From contig CANGFT010000009.1 of NCBI GenBank assembly GCA_947453205.1, forward strand, positions 1-64,000: a stretch of DNA of 64,000 nucleotides, read 5' to 3'. The stretch's first letter is position 1. Each line of letters begins with the position of its first letter. Source of the stretch: Beijerinckiaceae bacterium (GTDB taxonomy: Bacteria; Pseudomonadota; Alphaproteobacteria; Rhizobiales; Beijerinckiaceae). A model generated the notes under the pieces. The model was not told the DNA's origin. It searched no databases and saw only the letters and a program-made list of their open reading frames with translations. This document shows positions 1 through 9,974 of this stretch, one piece after another. A program made the position numbers and the translations under genes.

Positions 1-2
1 AT

Positions 3-125
3 AAAGCTCTGGTGAACAAGGGCAAGCCAAAAATGGTCGCCCTCATCGCCATCGCCCGCCGCCTCATCGTCATGCTCAACGCCATCATGCGAGATAAAAA
101 GCCATGGCAGCTAAAAGAAGCTTGA
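3..125 (+). CDS. IS110-family transposase, C-terminal end (partial)
   Basis: The frame is open from the window edge and ends at TGA 123-125, giving 40 residues that finish NAIMRDKKPWQLKEA. The pattern of a GKPK motif, an Ala/Ile/Arg-rich helix, then LNAIMRD and PW is the typical extreme C-terminus of IS110-type (Transposase_20) transposases, which excise and integrate circular DNA. The rest of the gene lies left of the window, so intactness cannot be judged. A short inverted repeat follows at 141-157 (CTCCCC / GGGGAG), perhaps part of the element's end. The next gene, mutL, converges on it. Confidence 0.7.
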   Translation, partial: KALVNKGKPKMVALIAIARRLIVMLNAIMRDKKPWQLKEA

Positions 126-247
126 CCCGCAAGACAGTCGCTCCCCACAAGGGGGAGGGTTATTGGAGGCGCATGATGGAGCTTAGTTTCGCAAAACGCT
201 GAAAACGCTTCGACCGCCTAATGCCGACCGCCGACCGCCTCCAAAAC

Positions 248-2080
248 CTACTTCCGCCCGAACAACCGCTCCACATCCGACAGTTTCAGCTCCACATAGG
301 TGGGGCGGCCGTGGTTGCATTGGCCGGAGCCGGGGGTGGCCTCCATCTCGCGCAGGAGCGCGTTCATCTCCTCGCCCGTGAGCCTTCGCCCCGCGCGCAC
401 GGAATGGTGGCAGGCCATGGTGGCCAGCACATGATCGAGGCGGCGTTCGAGCGATGTGGCGGCGCCGTTTTCGGCGAGGGTGTCGGCGACGTCGCGCACC
501 AGCCGCGCAATGTCGCCATTCTTCAATAAAGCGGGAACCTCGCTCACGGCGATGGCGCCTGGCCCGAAGCTCTCCACCACGAGCCCCAGATCCGCCAGGG
601 TCTCGCGATGGTCCATGACGCGGTCAACCTCGCTGGAATCAAGATCGACCACGACGGGAATCAGCATCAACTGCCGCGCGACGCCGCTCGCCTCGCGTTC
701 GCGCTTCAGGCGCTCATAAACCAGCCGCTCATGGGCGGCGTGCTGGTCCACAAGCACGACGCCGTCGCGGGTTTGCGCGATGATGTAGGTGTCGTGCAGC
801 TGCGCCCGCGCGGCGCCCAGCGGATTATCGAGCAAGTCCGGCGCTGGTGCGCTTTCGTGGGCGCGGGTGTCGGCGGCGGGCATATGGGTGAAGGCGGCCT
901 GCGCGGCCTCGGCGAGGCCCGGCGGAGCATTGAAAGGCGTCGGCGCCGCAGGCGAATTGCGCCAGTCCCAGTTGGCGGCGGGCGCGGGGCGCATGGCGCC
1001 TGCGCCGAATGAGGGCATGGGCGCGAAATTGCGGCGCGCGAGCGCGTCGATGGTGCGCGAACCGCCCGTCGTCGAGGCCCGGTGCATGGCTTCGGCGAGG
1101 GTCTGTTTCAACGCGCCGATGATGAGCCCGCGCACGAGGCCGGGGTCGCGGAAGCGCACTTCGGCCTTGGCGGGATGGACATTCACATCGACGATGCGCG
1201 GATCACATTCCACAAAGAGCGCCAGCGCCGGATGCCGGTCGGAGGGCAGATAATCCATATAGGCTGCGCGCAGGGCGCCATGCAGCAGCTTGTCGCGCAC
1301 GGGGCGCCCGTTGACATAGAAATACTGCGCCTGCGCATTGGCGCGGTGATAGGTCGGCAGACCCGCAAAGCCCGTCAGCCGCACGCCCTCGCGCTCGGCG
1401 TCGACCGCCAGGGCGTTGTCGCGGAACTCGGCGCCCAGCACCTGCGAAATGCGGGTCAGCAGGCCCTGCGGCCCCTGTGGGCAGGCGGCGTATTCGAGCC
1501 CCGCGAGATTGTCGCCCGATAGCGCGAAACGCACCTGCGGATGGGCCATGGCGAGGCGCTTGATCGTATCGGCGACGGCCTGCGCCTCGGTGCGGTCGGT
1601 CTTGAGGAACTTCAATCGCGCGGGGGTGGCGGCGAAGAGGTCGCGCACCTCGATGCGCGTGCCCGCTGCATGGGCGGCGGGCGCCACGGGCCGCTTGCGG
1701 CCGTCCTCGACCCGGATCATCCAGCCATGGGGCGCATCGGCCATGCGGCTGTGGATCTCCACATGGGCCACGGAGGCGATGGAGGGCAGCGCCTCGCCAC
1801 GAAAGCCGAGGGTTGCGATGTTGGAGAGGTCGCCATCAGGGATTTTCGAGGTGGCGTGGCGCTCGACGGCGAGTTCGAGATCCTGCGCGCTCATGCCCGC
1901 GCCATCGTCCACCACGCGGATCAGCTTGCGCCCGCCCTGCTCCACCACGACCTCGATATGGCGCGCATGGGCGTCGAGGGCGTTCTCGACCAGCTCCTTC
2001 ACGGCGGAGGCGGGGCGCTCCACGACCTCGCCCGCAGCGATGCGGTCGACGAGAATGGGATCAAGACGACGAACGGGCAT
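248..2080 (-). CDS. mutL: DNA mismatch repair protein MutL
   Basis: MutL links MutS mismatch recognition to strand removal. The 610-residue protein has the N-terminal GHKL ATPase motifs: ENALDAHA near residue 32, DDGAGM near 57 and [12 protein letters not shown] near 93. The C-terminal half holds the endonuclease motif [12 protein letters not shown] near 440, which fits DQHA(X)2E(X)4E, and later ACHHSVRAG and QCNHGRP elements of the metal site. It is therefore likely a nicking-type MutL, as expected in bacteria without MutH. The middle third (about 330-420) is a Pro/Ala-rich linker. It is the last gene of a minus-strand block after two M16 peptidases, 44 bases downstream of the nearer one. 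Confidence 0.97.
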   Translation of the reverse strand: MPVRRLDPILVDRIAAGEVVERPASAVKELVENALDAHARHIEVVVEQGGRKLIRVVDDGAGMSAQDLELAVERHATSKIPDGDLSNIATLGFRGEALPSIASVAHVEIHSRMADAPHGWMIRVEDGRKRPVAPAAHAAGTRIEVRDLFAATPARLKFLKTDRTEAQAVADTIKRLAMAHPQVRFALSGDNLAGLEYAACPQGPQGLLTRISQVLGAEFRDNALAVDAEREGVRLTGFAGLPTYHRANAQAQYFYVNGRPVRDKLLHGALRAAYMDYLPSDRHPALALFVECDPRIVDVNVHPAKAEVRFRDPGLVRGLIIGALKQTLAEAMHRASTTGGSRTIDALARRNFAPMPSFGAGAMRPAPAANWDWRNSPAAPTPFNAPPGLAEAAQAAFTHMPAADTRAHESAPAPDLLDNPLGAARAQLHDTYIIAQTRDGVVLVDQHAAHERLVYERLKREREASGVARQLMLIPVVVDLDSSEVDRVMDHRETLADLGLVVESFGPGAIAVSEVPALLKNGDIARLVRDVADTLAENGAATSLERRLDHVLATMACHHSVRAGRRLTGEEMNALLREMEATPGSGQCNHGRPTYVELKLSDVERLFGRK

Positions 2081-2124
2081 TCCGAATCCTTTCGGCGGCC
2101 CACACTAGCAGATCAGCGCCCGGG

Positions 2125-3393
2125 CTACATGCCCGTCGGACGGCCCGCAGCGGCGACCAGCAGCTTCTTGCCCGCAAAAAGGCGCTTCGCCACCCGCTTC
2201 GCGTCGTCCAGCGTCACAGCGGCGATATAGCCGTTGCGCTCGTCGAGGAACTCAACCGGATAGCCCTCGACCTGCAGATGCGTCAGGTTGCCAGCGATCT
2301 TGGTGGAGGTGTCGAAACGCAGGGCGTAGGAGCCGATGAGATATTTGCGGGCCTTGTCGAGCTCCTCGGCGGTCGGACCGTCTTCGGCGAGCTTGGCGAT
2401 CTCCTCCTCGATCACCGAGAGCGACTCGGCGGCGCGCTCGTTCTTGGTCGAGGTGCCGCCCGAAAAGAGCGCGGCGTGGTCATAGGTCATGAGCTGGGAA
2501 TGGACGGAATAGGCGAGGCCCCGCTTCTCGCGCACTTCGCGAAAGAGACGGGCCGAAAACACGCCGCCGCCCAGGATGTGGTTGACCACGACGCCCGCCC
2601 AGAAATCAGGATCGTCACGCCGCAGGCCCGGCAGGCCGAAGCGGATCGTGGACTGGGGAACGTCGAGATCGACGACCTTGCATTCACCCATGCCCGCCAT
2701 GACGATATCGGCGATTGGCGCAAGGTCGCCATGGGCTGGCAAGGCGCCGAAGACCTCATCAAGCAGCAAGGCGAGCTTGCCCGCATCGACGGCGCCCACG
2801 ACCGATATTCTGAGATTGTCGCGCGCCATCAGGCGTCGGCGCATGGCCAGGAGATCATCGCGGGTGATGGCGGGAATCGTGTCGAGATCGCCGCGCGCGG
2901 GCATGGCGTAGGGATGGGAGCCAAAGGCCGCCTCGCGCCAGGCCTTTCCCGCGAGCGCGTCAGGATCCTTGGCCTCGCGCTTGAGGCCGGCGACGATCTG
3001 CGAGCGCACACGCTCCACCGCATCGTCATCAAGCCGGGGCTCGCAGACCGCGAGGCGCAAAAGGCCTGCGGCGGCGTCAAGATGGCGCGTCAGGGTCTTC
3101 ATGCGGCCATTGAAGGAGTCGCGGCCTGCGGAGAAGGAGATCTCCACCGCCTTGTCATCCATGGCGCGGTGGAAGGCGTCGGCGTCATAGGGCCCGGCGC
3201 CCTCGTCGAGCAGAGCCGAAAGCATGGAGGCGACGCCCGCCCTCAGCGGCGCGTCCTGCGAACTGCCGCCGAGGAAGGCGAATTCAAAGGCGACCAGCGG
3301 CACGGCGTAGTCCTCGACAAGCCAGGCCTGCAGGCCGCCTGCGGAGGTCACCTTCTGGACGCTGTCCGCGCGGCTCTTTGTCTTGGTGGTCAT
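2125..3393 (-). CDS. M16 (pitrilysin) family protein, probable non-catalytic partner
   Basis: The 422-residue product has the two-lobed M16 fold, with the C-lobe Arg/Tyr region (FREVREKRGLAYSV). It lacks the zinc-binding HxxEH in the N-terminal lobe, where SMLSALLDEG stands instead. In paired bacterial M16 peptidases one subunit carries the zinc site and the other supplies the Arg/Tyr pair, so this is most likely the inactive subunit of a heterodimer with the gene just upstream. ATG 3393 is chosen because the longer reading from 3507 would overlap the upstream gene by about 90 bases and add a low-complexity leader. The gap to the upstream gene is then 25 bases, which fits co-transcription. 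Confidence 0.88.
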   Translation of the reverse strand: MTTKTKSRADSVQKVTSAGGLQAWLVEDYAVPLVAFEFAFLGGSSQDAPLRAGVASMLSALLDEGAGPYDADAFHRAMDDKAVEISFSAGRDSFNGRMKTLTRHLDAAAGLLRLAVCEPRLDDDAVERVRSQIVAGLKREAKDPDALAGKAWREAAFGSHPYAMPARGDLDTIPAITRDDLLAMRRRLMARDNLRISVVGAVDAGKLALLLDEVFGALPAHGDLAPIADIVMAGMGECKVVDLDVPQSTIRFGLPGLRRDDPDFWAGVVVNHILGGGVFSARLFREVREKRGLAYSVHSQLMTYDHAALFSGGTSTKNERAAESLSVIEEEIAKLAEDGPTAEELDKARKYLIGSYALRFDTSTKIAGNLTHLQVEGYPVEFLDERNGYIAAVTLDDAKRVAKRLFAGKKLLVAAAGRPTGM

Positions 3394-3418
3394 CACAGCA
3401 ATCCGATCGCGCAAGAGG

Positions 3419-4735
3419 TCAGGCCGCTTGCGCGGGCGTATGGGGCAGCAGGAAGCCGGTGACGGCGCGGCGGGGCTCAAGCCATTGGCGGCAGGCCTGC
3501 CGGACATCCTCTGCGGTCACGGCGTCGACCCGGGCGGGCCATTGCCTGATGTCCTCAACGCTGCAGCCTGTGGTCAGGGCGGCGCCATACCAGCGCGCCA
3601 GCGACGCCTGGCTGTCCTGCGCATAGACGGCGTCGGCGATGAGCCTTGTCTTGGCGCGGGCGAGGTCTTCCTCGGTCACGCCCTCCTCCGCCACCTTCGC
3701 CACGACCTGCAGCACGGCGGCGTCGAGCGCCTCGAGGCTCACCTCGGGCGCGGGCACCGCATAGACCCAGAAGCGGGTGTCATCGAGGGCCGACCCCATG
3801 TAATAGGCGCCCGCCATGACCGCGACCTTCTGCTCGACCACCAGGCTCGCATAGAGCAGGCTCGTCTGGCCGCCGCCCAGAAGATGGCCCAGAAGCTCCA
3901 GCGCCTCGGCCTCGCCGGGCTTGGCGGTGGCGTAGGAGGGCGTCAGATAGACGCGCTGATGGCTGGGCTGCTCGACCTTCTCATCGGCGAGCTTGACCAG
4001 GCGTTCGGCGCGGGACTCGGGCTCTCTGGGGCGACGGCGCATCGGGCGCTCGCCGCGCGCGGGGATCTTGCCATAGGTCTCCTGCGCCAGCGCGCGGACC
4101 TCTCCCTCGGTGACGTCGCCCGCCACGATCAGAATGGCGTTTTCGGGCGTGTAGAAACGGCCGTAATAGTCCAAAGCGTCCTGACGGCCGAGATCCTCGA
4201 TCTCATGCATCCAGCCGATGATCGGCTTGCCATAGGGATGGTGGGTGAAGAGCGCGGCCTGCACGGCCTCGTTGAGCTGGGAGGAGGGGTCAGAATCCGT
4301 CCGCATCCGGCGCTCTTCCAGCACCACATCACGCTCGGGCGCCACCACTTCGTCGGTCAGGACGAGATTGGTCATACGGTCCGCCTCAAAGTCCATCAAG
4401 ACCGCCAGATGCTCCTTGGCGACGCGCTGGAAATAGGCGGTGTAATCGTTCGAGGTGAAGGCGTTCTCCTGTCCGCCAAGCTCGGCCACGACTTCGGAGA
4501 ATTCGCCCTGGGCGTGGTTCTTCGTGCCCTTGAACATGAGGTGCTCAAGAAAATGAGCGATGCCCGACTTGCCCGGCGGATCGTCAGCCGACCCGTTGCG
4601 ATACCAGACCATATGGGTCACGACGGGGGCGCGGTGGTCGGGGATCACCACCACCTCCATCCCATTGTCGAGGCGGAAATCGCTGATGGCGGGGCCATCG
4701 GCATGATGCTGCACAGAAGATGGAGTCTGGGACAT
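3419..4735 (-). CDS. M16 (pitrilysin) family zinc protease, catalytic subunit
   Basis: This 438-residue peptidase carries the inverted zinc motif HxxEH in AHFLEHLMFKGT near residue 53, and a downstream Glu-rich helix (LEERRMRTD) that can supply the third zinc ligand. It probably degrades peptides, as processing-peptidase-like M16 enzymes do, together with the HxxEH-less protein encoded just downstream. ATG 4735 is preceded by GGGGA at good spacing; an in-frame extension to 4834 has no such site. No clear signal peptide is seen with this start. Paired M16 genes beside lspA/ileS are common in Hyphomicrobiales. Confidence 0.92.
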   Translation of the reverse strand: MSQTPSSVQHHADGPAISDFRLDNGMEVVVIPDHRAPVVTHMVWYRNGSADDPPGKSGIAHFLEHLMFKGTKNHAQGEFSEVVAELGGQENAFTSNDYTAYFQRVAKEHLAVLMDFEADRMTNLVLTDEVVAPERDVVLEERRMRTDSDPSSQLNEAVQAALFTHHPYGKPIIGWMHEIEDLGRQDALDYYGRFYTPENAILIVAGDVTEGEVRALAQETYGKIPARGERPMRRRPREPESRAERLVKLADEKVEQPSHQRVYLTPSYATAKPGEAEALELLGHLLGGGQTSLLYASLVVEQKVAVMAGAYYMGSALDDTRFWVYAVPAPEVSLEALDAAVLQVVAKVAEEGVTEEDLARAKTRLIADAVYAQDSQASLARWYGAALTTGCSVEDIRQWPARVDAVTAEDVRQACRQWLEPRRAVTGFLLPHTPAQAA

Positions 4736-4839
4736 GGTTCCCCGTTCTGGCTGGGCGCTGTCCGCCCTCAGGATGTCAGATGAATATAGGGTGGCGGGAC
4801 GGCTTCTGTCAGCACCCTCGCCATAATCCCCCAAAGCAA

Positions 4840-4866
4840 ACGGCCGATCCCTGCCGGACCGGCCGT
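4840..4866 (-). terminator. Hairpin downstream of the secreted-protein gene
   Basis: ACGGCCG at 4840-4846 pairs with CGGCCGT at 4860-4866, a 7-bp GC-rich stem with a 13-base loop. Read on the minus strand it lies 19 bases after the stop of the 4886-5563 gene and is followed by TTTGCTTT, a poor T-run. It may end transcription between that gene and the M16 pair. Confidence 0.4.
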
Positions 4867-4885
4867 CTCATGGAGTGGTGAAAGC

Positions 4886-5563
4886 CTACTCAGCCTTCTT
4901 TCGGGCCTGATCCCAATAATAGGCGCGCGGATCATCATCCTCCTTCTTGTAGGGCTCGAAGGTCGCCTTCACATTCTGCGTGGCCTTCATGTAGCCCTTG
5001 GGCGGCTGGGTGAGATATTCGCGCTCCGGCTCGACGCCCGCCTGCAAGCCAGGCTCTTCTTTCTTGCCTGCGGTGACGGAGAGTTTGCTCCAGTATTCCT
5101 GCGGCGAGCAACCCCACTTGTCGAAGGGGTCCATGGAGCAGCCGGCGCCCGGCCCGCTCACGGGGCCAGAAGGCTGCTGGGCGGTCCGCCCGGCGCGCAG
5201 CTCCTCCGCGCTGACGATCTCGCCGCCGTTGGTCTCGAAATATTTGCGCCGACCGCTGGTGTCGGCCTTCTTGCGGGCGCGGACCACTTCCTGATCCGTC
5301 GGCCAGGCGGCGGCGCGCTGGGCGGCGGCCTGCTTAGGGGCTGGCAACTCCATCTTGGGCGGGACCACGAGGGGGGAGCGCTCGCGATAGGCGATCGGCG
5401 GCGGATCGGCCTTTTCGCTCATGCCGACCATGTCCATGAGGGATTCGTAGATGCCGCCGCGCCCGTCATCATTGATGGCGAAGGCGGGCGTGACGCTCAG
5501 AAGACCCGCCGCTGCGCAGGCCGCCAGAAGGGTGGATGGGCTTTTGCAGAACATGTTGATCAC
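4886..5563 (-). CDS. Secreted protein of unknown function
   Basis: The 225-residue product begins with a Sec-type signal peptide: a short charged start, the hydrophobic stretch LLAACAAAGLLSV, and a likely cut after TPAFA near residue 29. The mature part is polar and Pro/Lys/Glu-rich, with two Cys close to a WGCSPQEYW segment and a tail rich in YxxE/K. I recognise no catalytic motif. Its place between lspA and the M16 peptidases suggests an envelope protein of the conserved alphaproteobacterial block. No lipobox Cys follows the signal, so it is not an obvious lipoprotein. An alternative ATG lies three codons in. Confidence 0.75.
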   Translation of the reverse strand: MINMFCKSPSTLLAACAAAGLLSVTPAFAINDDGRGGIYESLMDMVGMSEKADPPPIAYRERSPLVVPPKMELPAPKQAAAQRAAAWPTDQEVVRARKKADTSGRRKYFETNGGEIVSAEELRAGRTAQQPSGPVSGPGAGCSMDPFDKWGCSPQEYWSKLSVTAGKKEEPGLQAGVEPEREYLTQPPKGYMKATQNVKATFEPYKKEDDDPRAYYWDQARKKAE

Positions 5564-5641
5564 AGGCTACCCCATTCGTCCGACGCGCTGTCGATGTCCG
5601 CAGCACAGACTGGCGACGCTTCGCGTCAATTTGGTGGCGGC

Positions 5642-6142
5642 TCAACCGCCCTGAGCGCTCTCGTTCTTCTTTCCGGCCATAAAAAAACTTTCATACAGGA
5701 GAAGGCCGACGCCGGCAACGATGGCGACATCGGCGAGGTTAAAGATGTACCAGTGGAAGCCGCCCAGATGGAAATGGAAGAAATCCGCCACCGCCCCATA
5801 GGCGAAGCGGTCATAGGCGTTGCCGAGCGCCCCACCTACAACCAGCCCGAGCCCCACCGTCGTCAGCCTGTCGGGCGCGCGCCATAGCCAGACGCCGAGC
5901 AAGGCGGTGGCCGCAAGGGAAAGGGCGAGCAGGGCGAACCTGCCCTCAGGCGTCTCCGCGCTCAGGAGCGAGTAGGAAATGCCGGGGTTCCAGGCCATCA
6001 CGAGGTCAAGGAACGGCGCGACGGCCACCGGCTGGCGGGCTGCGATGTCGAAGACGTCGAGCATCCAGATCTTATGGCCCTGATCGACCGCCAGGGTGAC
6101 GGCGGCGACCAGAAATCCCAGAGCGCGCGGGCTCAGCGGCAT
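5642..6142 (-). CDS. lspA: Lipoprotein signal peptidase (signal peptidase II)
   Basis: LspA cleaves the signal peptide of diacylglyceryl-modified prolipoproteins in the inner membrane. The 166-residue product has the usual length and four hydrophobic segments. An early DQGHKIW matches the conserved DxxxK start region, and the catalytic aspartates are in GNAYDR and VADFFHFH in the C-terminal half. ATG 6142 lies 10 bases after the ileS stop; the longer reading from 6202 would overlap ileS and add a charged leader, so it was rejected. ileS-lspA pairing is common in bacteria. Confidence 0.96.
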   Translation of the reverse strand: MPLSPRALGFLVAAVTLAVDQGHKIWMLDVFDIAARQPVAVAPFLDLVMAWNPGISYSLLSAETPEGRFALLALSLAATALLGVWLWRAPDRLTTVGLGLVVGGALGNAYDRFAYGAVADFFHFHLGGFHWYIFNLADVAIVAGVGLLLYESFFMAGKKNESAQGG

Positions 6143-6152
6143 GGGCGCGCGC

Positions 6153-9137
6153 TCAGGCCCATCTGCCGGCCGAGCGCAGCTCGCGCAGGGCCTTCGCGTC
6201 ACGAGGCGTCACGTCGGGGAAGGCCGGATCGGCGGTCGCGGGATCGAAATATTTCCAGGACCGGGCGCATTTCACACCCGAGGCGCGCTGCGGAACCACC
6301 GCCACGCCCGGAGCCTCGGCGAGGCGGAAGGCGTCCTGCGGCCCCTCCCCTTCCAGAAGCTCGATCCCCGAGGTGATGCAGACCTCGGCGAAGTCGACGC
6401 CCCGGAGCAGGGCGAGGAGGCTGGCGTCCGCCACATAGACCTGCGGCGCAGCCTCCAGCGACGAGCCGATGCGCTTGGCGGCGCGCTCCAGCTCCAGCGC
6501 CCCCGTGACCACCGAACGCGCCCGGCGGATGGCGCGCCAGGTCTCGGCCAGCGCATCGTCGCGCCAGACGGCGAGGCCTGCGGGGAAGGTGGCCAGATGG
6601 ATGGAGGGCTCGGCGTTCGGGCGCACATCGAGCCAGCCTTCCTCCGTGGTGAAGACGAGAATGGGCGCGAACCACTTCAGGATGGCGTCGCAGATGACGT
6701 CGATGGCGGTCAGCGCGCTCTTGCGGGCGAGGCTCGAGGGCGCGTCGCAATAGAGCGTGTCCTTGCGGATGTCGAAATAGAAGGCCGAGAGGTCGCTCGT
6801 CATGAAATGGCTGAGCAGGGACACGACCTTTTTATAGTCGAAATTGGCGTAGGCCTCGGTGATCGCCGGGTCGAGTTCGGCGAGGCGGTGCAGCATGAGC
6901 CGGTCAAGCTCGGGCATGTCAGCCTTCGCCACGCGGTCGCCTGTCTCAAAATGGGACAGGGCGCCGAGCATCCAGCGGATGGTGTTGCGCAGCTTGCGGT
7001 AGGTCTCGACGAAGGTCTTGAGGATCTCCGGCCCGATGCGCAGATCGTCCGAATAATCGGAGGCGGCCACCCAAAGGCGCAGGATGTCGGCGCCCGAGTC
7101 CTTGATGACGGTCTGCGGCGCGACGACATTGCCCAGCGACTTCGACATCTTCTGGCCCTTCTCGTCGAGAACGAAGCCATGCGTCAGGACGACGTCATAG
7201 GGCGCGCGGCCACGGGTGCCGCAACTCTCCAGCAGCGAGGAATGGAACCAGCCGCGATGCTGATCGGAGCCCTCCAGATACATGACCTCGTCGGGCCCGC
7301 CGTCGCGGATGCGCCTGGTGGCGAGGTCGGGACGCTTCTCCAGCGTGAAGGAATGGGTCGAGCCGGAATCGAACCAGACGTCGAGCACATCGTCGATCTT
7401 CTCGTAGTCCTGCGCGTCATAGGCTTGCCCGAGGAAGCGTTGGGCGGCGCCGGGCGCGAACCAGGCGTCGGCGCCCTCGGCCTCGAAGGCGTCGGCGATG
7501 CGCTTGTTGACCTCCCCATCGCGCAGGATCTCGTGGGTTCCGCGCTTGACGAAGACGCAGATCGGCACGCCCCAGGCGCGCTGGCGCGAAACCACCCAGT
7601 CCGGCCTGTTGGCGATCATGCCGGTGATGCGGTTCTCGCCCGCTGCGGGCACCCAGCGCGTCTCCTGAATGGCCTTGAGGGCGAGATCCCGCAGGCTCGC
7701 ATCGGCGCCCGCGCCCGGCGCCTCGAAAGGCCGGTCCATGGCGATGAACCACTGGGGGGTGTTGCGGAAGATGACCGGCTTCTTGGAGCGCCAGGAATGG
7801 GGATATTGATGCTTCAGCCGTCCGCGCGCCAGAATGTTGCCGCAAGCGGCCAGCGCCTTGATGACGGTGTCGTTGGCATTGCCCTTGGCGCCCTTGTCGT
7901 CGATGACGCGCTTGGCGCCGCCATCTGACGAAGGTCCGAAGCCATAGGCGTCCTTCGTGTAGAAGCCATCGGCGTCCACCGTATAGGGAATGCGCGTGTC
8001 GATGCCGCGCGCGATGAGGTCGCGCTGGCTGAACATCCAGATGTCAAAGTCCTCGCGGCCATGGCCGGGGGCGGTGTGGACGAAGCCCGTGCCGGTGTCG
8101 TCGGTGACATGGTCGCCATCGAGGAGGGGCACATCAAAGCCATAGCCCGCATCGAAGGCCGCGAGCGGATGGGCGCAGGCCGAAATCTCCGCCGGATTGG
8201 CGTCGCTGACGCGCTCGAAAGCCTCGACCTTGGCCGATTTCATGACATCGCCAGCCAGTTTGTCCGCGAGCACATAGAGCCCGCCGGTCCTGGCCCAGTT
8301 GCCTTCGGGCGCGGCGGTGATGCGGTAAAGCCCATAGGCGATCTTATGGGAGAACGAGATGGCGCGGTTGCCCGGCATGGTCCAGGGGGTCGTGGTCCAG
8401 ATGACGACGCTCGCGCCCATGAGCGCTTCACCCCCGCGCATCTTCGTCACGGGAAAGGCCACCCAGACCGTGTCGCTCACATGGTCTTCATATTCGACCT
8501 CGGCTTCGGCCAGCGCCGTCTTCTCCACAACCGACCACATCACGGGCTTGGAGCCGCGATAGAGCAGGCCGTTGTCGGCGAATTTCATGATCTCGCGGGC
8601 GATCTGCGCCTCGGCGTCGAAGCTCATGGTGGCGTAGGGATGGGACCAGTCGCCGGTCACGCCGAGGCGCTTGAACTCCTCGCGCTGGGTGTCGAGCCAG
8701 CGTTCCGCATAGGCGCGGCACTCCCTGCGGAAGGCGATCATGGCGGCGCTGTCGGACAGCTCGGGCTTGGGCTTGCCCTTGGAGCGGTAGTTGTCCTCCT
8801 CGATCTTCCATTCGATGGGCAGGCCGTGGCAATCCCAGCCCGGCACATAATTCGAGTCCTTGCCGAGCATCTGCTGGGACCGACAGACCATGTCCTTGAG
8901 GATCTTGTTCAGGGCGTGGCCGATGTGGATGTTGCCATTGGCATAGGGGGGGCCGTCGTGCAGCACGAATTTCGGCCGACCGCGCCCGGCCTCGCGCATC
9001 AGCCGGTAAAGATCCATCTCCCGCCAGCGCTCCAGAATCTGCGGCTCCTTCTGGGGCAGGCCCGCGCGCATGGGAAACTGGGTCTGCGGCAGGTAGAGCG
9101 ACTGCGAATAGTCAGGGCCTTTGGCGGTGTCGTTCAT
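6153..9137 (-). CDS. ileS: Isoleucine--tRNA ligase
   Basis: This cytosolic class Ia synthetase charges tRNA-Ile with isoleucine and edits misactivated valine. The 994-residue protein has the HIGH signature in [15 protein letters not shown] near residue 70, the editing (CP1) domain with WTTTPWT near 248, and KMSKS in [12 protein letters not shown] near residue 660. A C-terminal anticodon-binding region follows. The tail ends after a KCARSWKYF-like segment, where the Cys-rich zinc knuckle of some bacterial IleRS is not evident. It starts the minus-strand block that continues into lspA, and about 400 bases of AT-richer sequence separate it from the surface island. Confidence 0.98.
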   Translation of the reverse strand: MNDTAKGPDYSQSLYLPQTQFPMRAGLPQKEPQILERWREMDLYRLMREAGRGRPKFVLHDGPPYANGNIHIGHALNKILKDMVCRSQQMLGKDSNYVPGWDCHGLPIEWKIEEDNYRSKGKPKPELSDSAAMIAFRRECRAYAERWLDTQREEFKRLGVTGDWSHPYATMSFDAEAQIAREIMKFADNGLLYRGSKPVMWSVVEKTALAEAEVEYEDHVSDTVWVAFPVTKMRGGEALMGASVVIWTTTPWTMPGNRAISFSHKIAYGLYRITAAPEGNWARTGGLYVLADKLAGDVMKSAKVEAFERVSDANPAEISACAHPLAAFDAGYGFDVPLLDGDHVTDDTGTGFVHTAPGHGREDFDIWMFSQRDLIARGIDTRIPYTVDADGFYTKDAYGFGPSSDGGAKRVIDDKGAKGNANDTVIKALAACGNILARGRLKHQYPHSWRSKKPVIFRNTPQWFIAMDRPFEAPGAGADASLRDLALKAIQETRWVPAAGENRITGMIANRPDWVVSRQRAWGVPICVFVKRGTHEILRDGEVNKRIADAFEAEGADAWFAPGAAQRFLGQAYDAQDYEKIDDVLDVWFDSGSTHSFTLEKRPDLATRRIRDGGPDEVMYLEGSDQHRGWFHSSLLESCGTRGRAPYDVVLTHGFVLDEKGQKMSKSLGNVVAPQTVIKDSGADILRLWVAASDYSDDLRIGPEILKTFVETYRKLRNTIRWMLGALSHFETGDRVAKADMPELDRLMLHRLAELDPAITEAYANFDYKKVVSLLSHFMTSDLSAFYFDIRKDTLYCDAPSSLARKSALTAIDVICDAILKWFAPILVFTTEEGWLDVRPNAEPSIHLATFPAGLAVWRDDALAETWRAIRRARSVVTGALELERAAKRIGSSLEAAPQVYVADASLLALLRGVDFAEVCITSGIELLEGEGPQDAFRLAEAPGVAVVPQRASGVKCARSWKYFDPATADPAFPDVTPRDAKALRELRSAGRWA

Positions 9138-9542
9138 CTTTGGACCGGTCAGGAAAGTGGGGCGCGGAAACGCCGCGCAGCGCGTCGGACATAGATGATT
9201 TGGAGACGAAGCGCCAGTTTGGGGGCGAGGGCCGCCGATGAGCGCTGAGCCGCGCCTGAGTGTGACAGGGGGCGATGGTGGCGGCTCACCGCGATAATAG
9301 ACCCGCCACGCGTTATGGTTTACGCGATTTAATCATGATAGAAGACAATAATCATTTTGAGTTTAAACATTACATAACCACACCTGCAGTCCACAACTCA
9401 AGAAAAAACTCCGAAATTCCCGCAAATTAACAGAAATAATACTTTACCGGACAACCCATTCTTAAGCATCGACCCCAATCCAGCTTGCCGCTCCGATCTC
9501 ACTATGGCCTCATGCTTCGCGTAGCGTAGAGGGAAATGCGTC
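9138..9542. other. Intergenic region between ileS and the small gene at 9543
   Basis: About 400 bases without a credible gene. From about 9300 to 9480 it is clearly more AT-rich than its surroundings. It should hold the divergent promoters for ileS and for the 63-residue gene, but I cannot place convincing -35/-10 boxes by eye. Confidence 0.5.
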
Positions 9543-9734
9543 ATGAGCGGCAGGAAAAGCGACGATGGCGGCAAGGCGCAGGCCGACGCCCGCAGGCCAA
9601 AGCCTTTCAGCGACCGCGAGCTCGACTGGTATGGCGAGGCCTATGAGCGCGCCTATGTCGAAAAGCTCAAGATCGACGACGCCCTGGCGGCCCTGGCGGC
9701 CAAGCTGCAGCCGAAAAAGACGATCCTGCATTGA
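9543..9734 (+). CDS. Small hypothetical protein (63 aa)
   Basis: A 63-residue reading frame begins with ATG preceded by GAGGGA at suitable spacing. The product is charged at its start (SGRKSDDGGK) and then predicted helical, with RELDWYGEAYERAYVEKL followed by an Ala/Leu-rich stretch. The codon use looks genuine for this GC-rich genome. I recognise no family and there is no signal peptide or membrane segment, so it is probably cytosolic. It stands alone between ileS and a converging glycosyltransferase gene. Confidence 0.6.
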   Translation: MSGRKSDDGGKAQADARRPKPFSDRELDWYGEAYERAYVEKLKIDDALAALAAKLQPKKTILH

Positions 9735-9974
9735 GCGCTTACGGCGCGGGATCGGCCAGCTCGCCGGGATTCTTCCCAAGTCCAGCGGCATTGAGCCCTC
9801 ACCACGCCTCCAGAGCGGTCGGCGAATGATCGGTCCTAAGCCGCGGGGATGAGGGCTTGGAGAGCAGATCGGGACGCAACCGGAATAAGAAATTCAAGTT
9901 AAAAGCTCCAGCCGAGCCCGGCGCCGCCCGGTTGACGCCTTGCGCCACCAACCCACGGTGAAACGCCGGAAACG

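Noticed and set aside
6096-7928. 610-residue frame on the plus strand
   Set aside because: Antisense shadow of ileS and lspA in GC-rich DNA.
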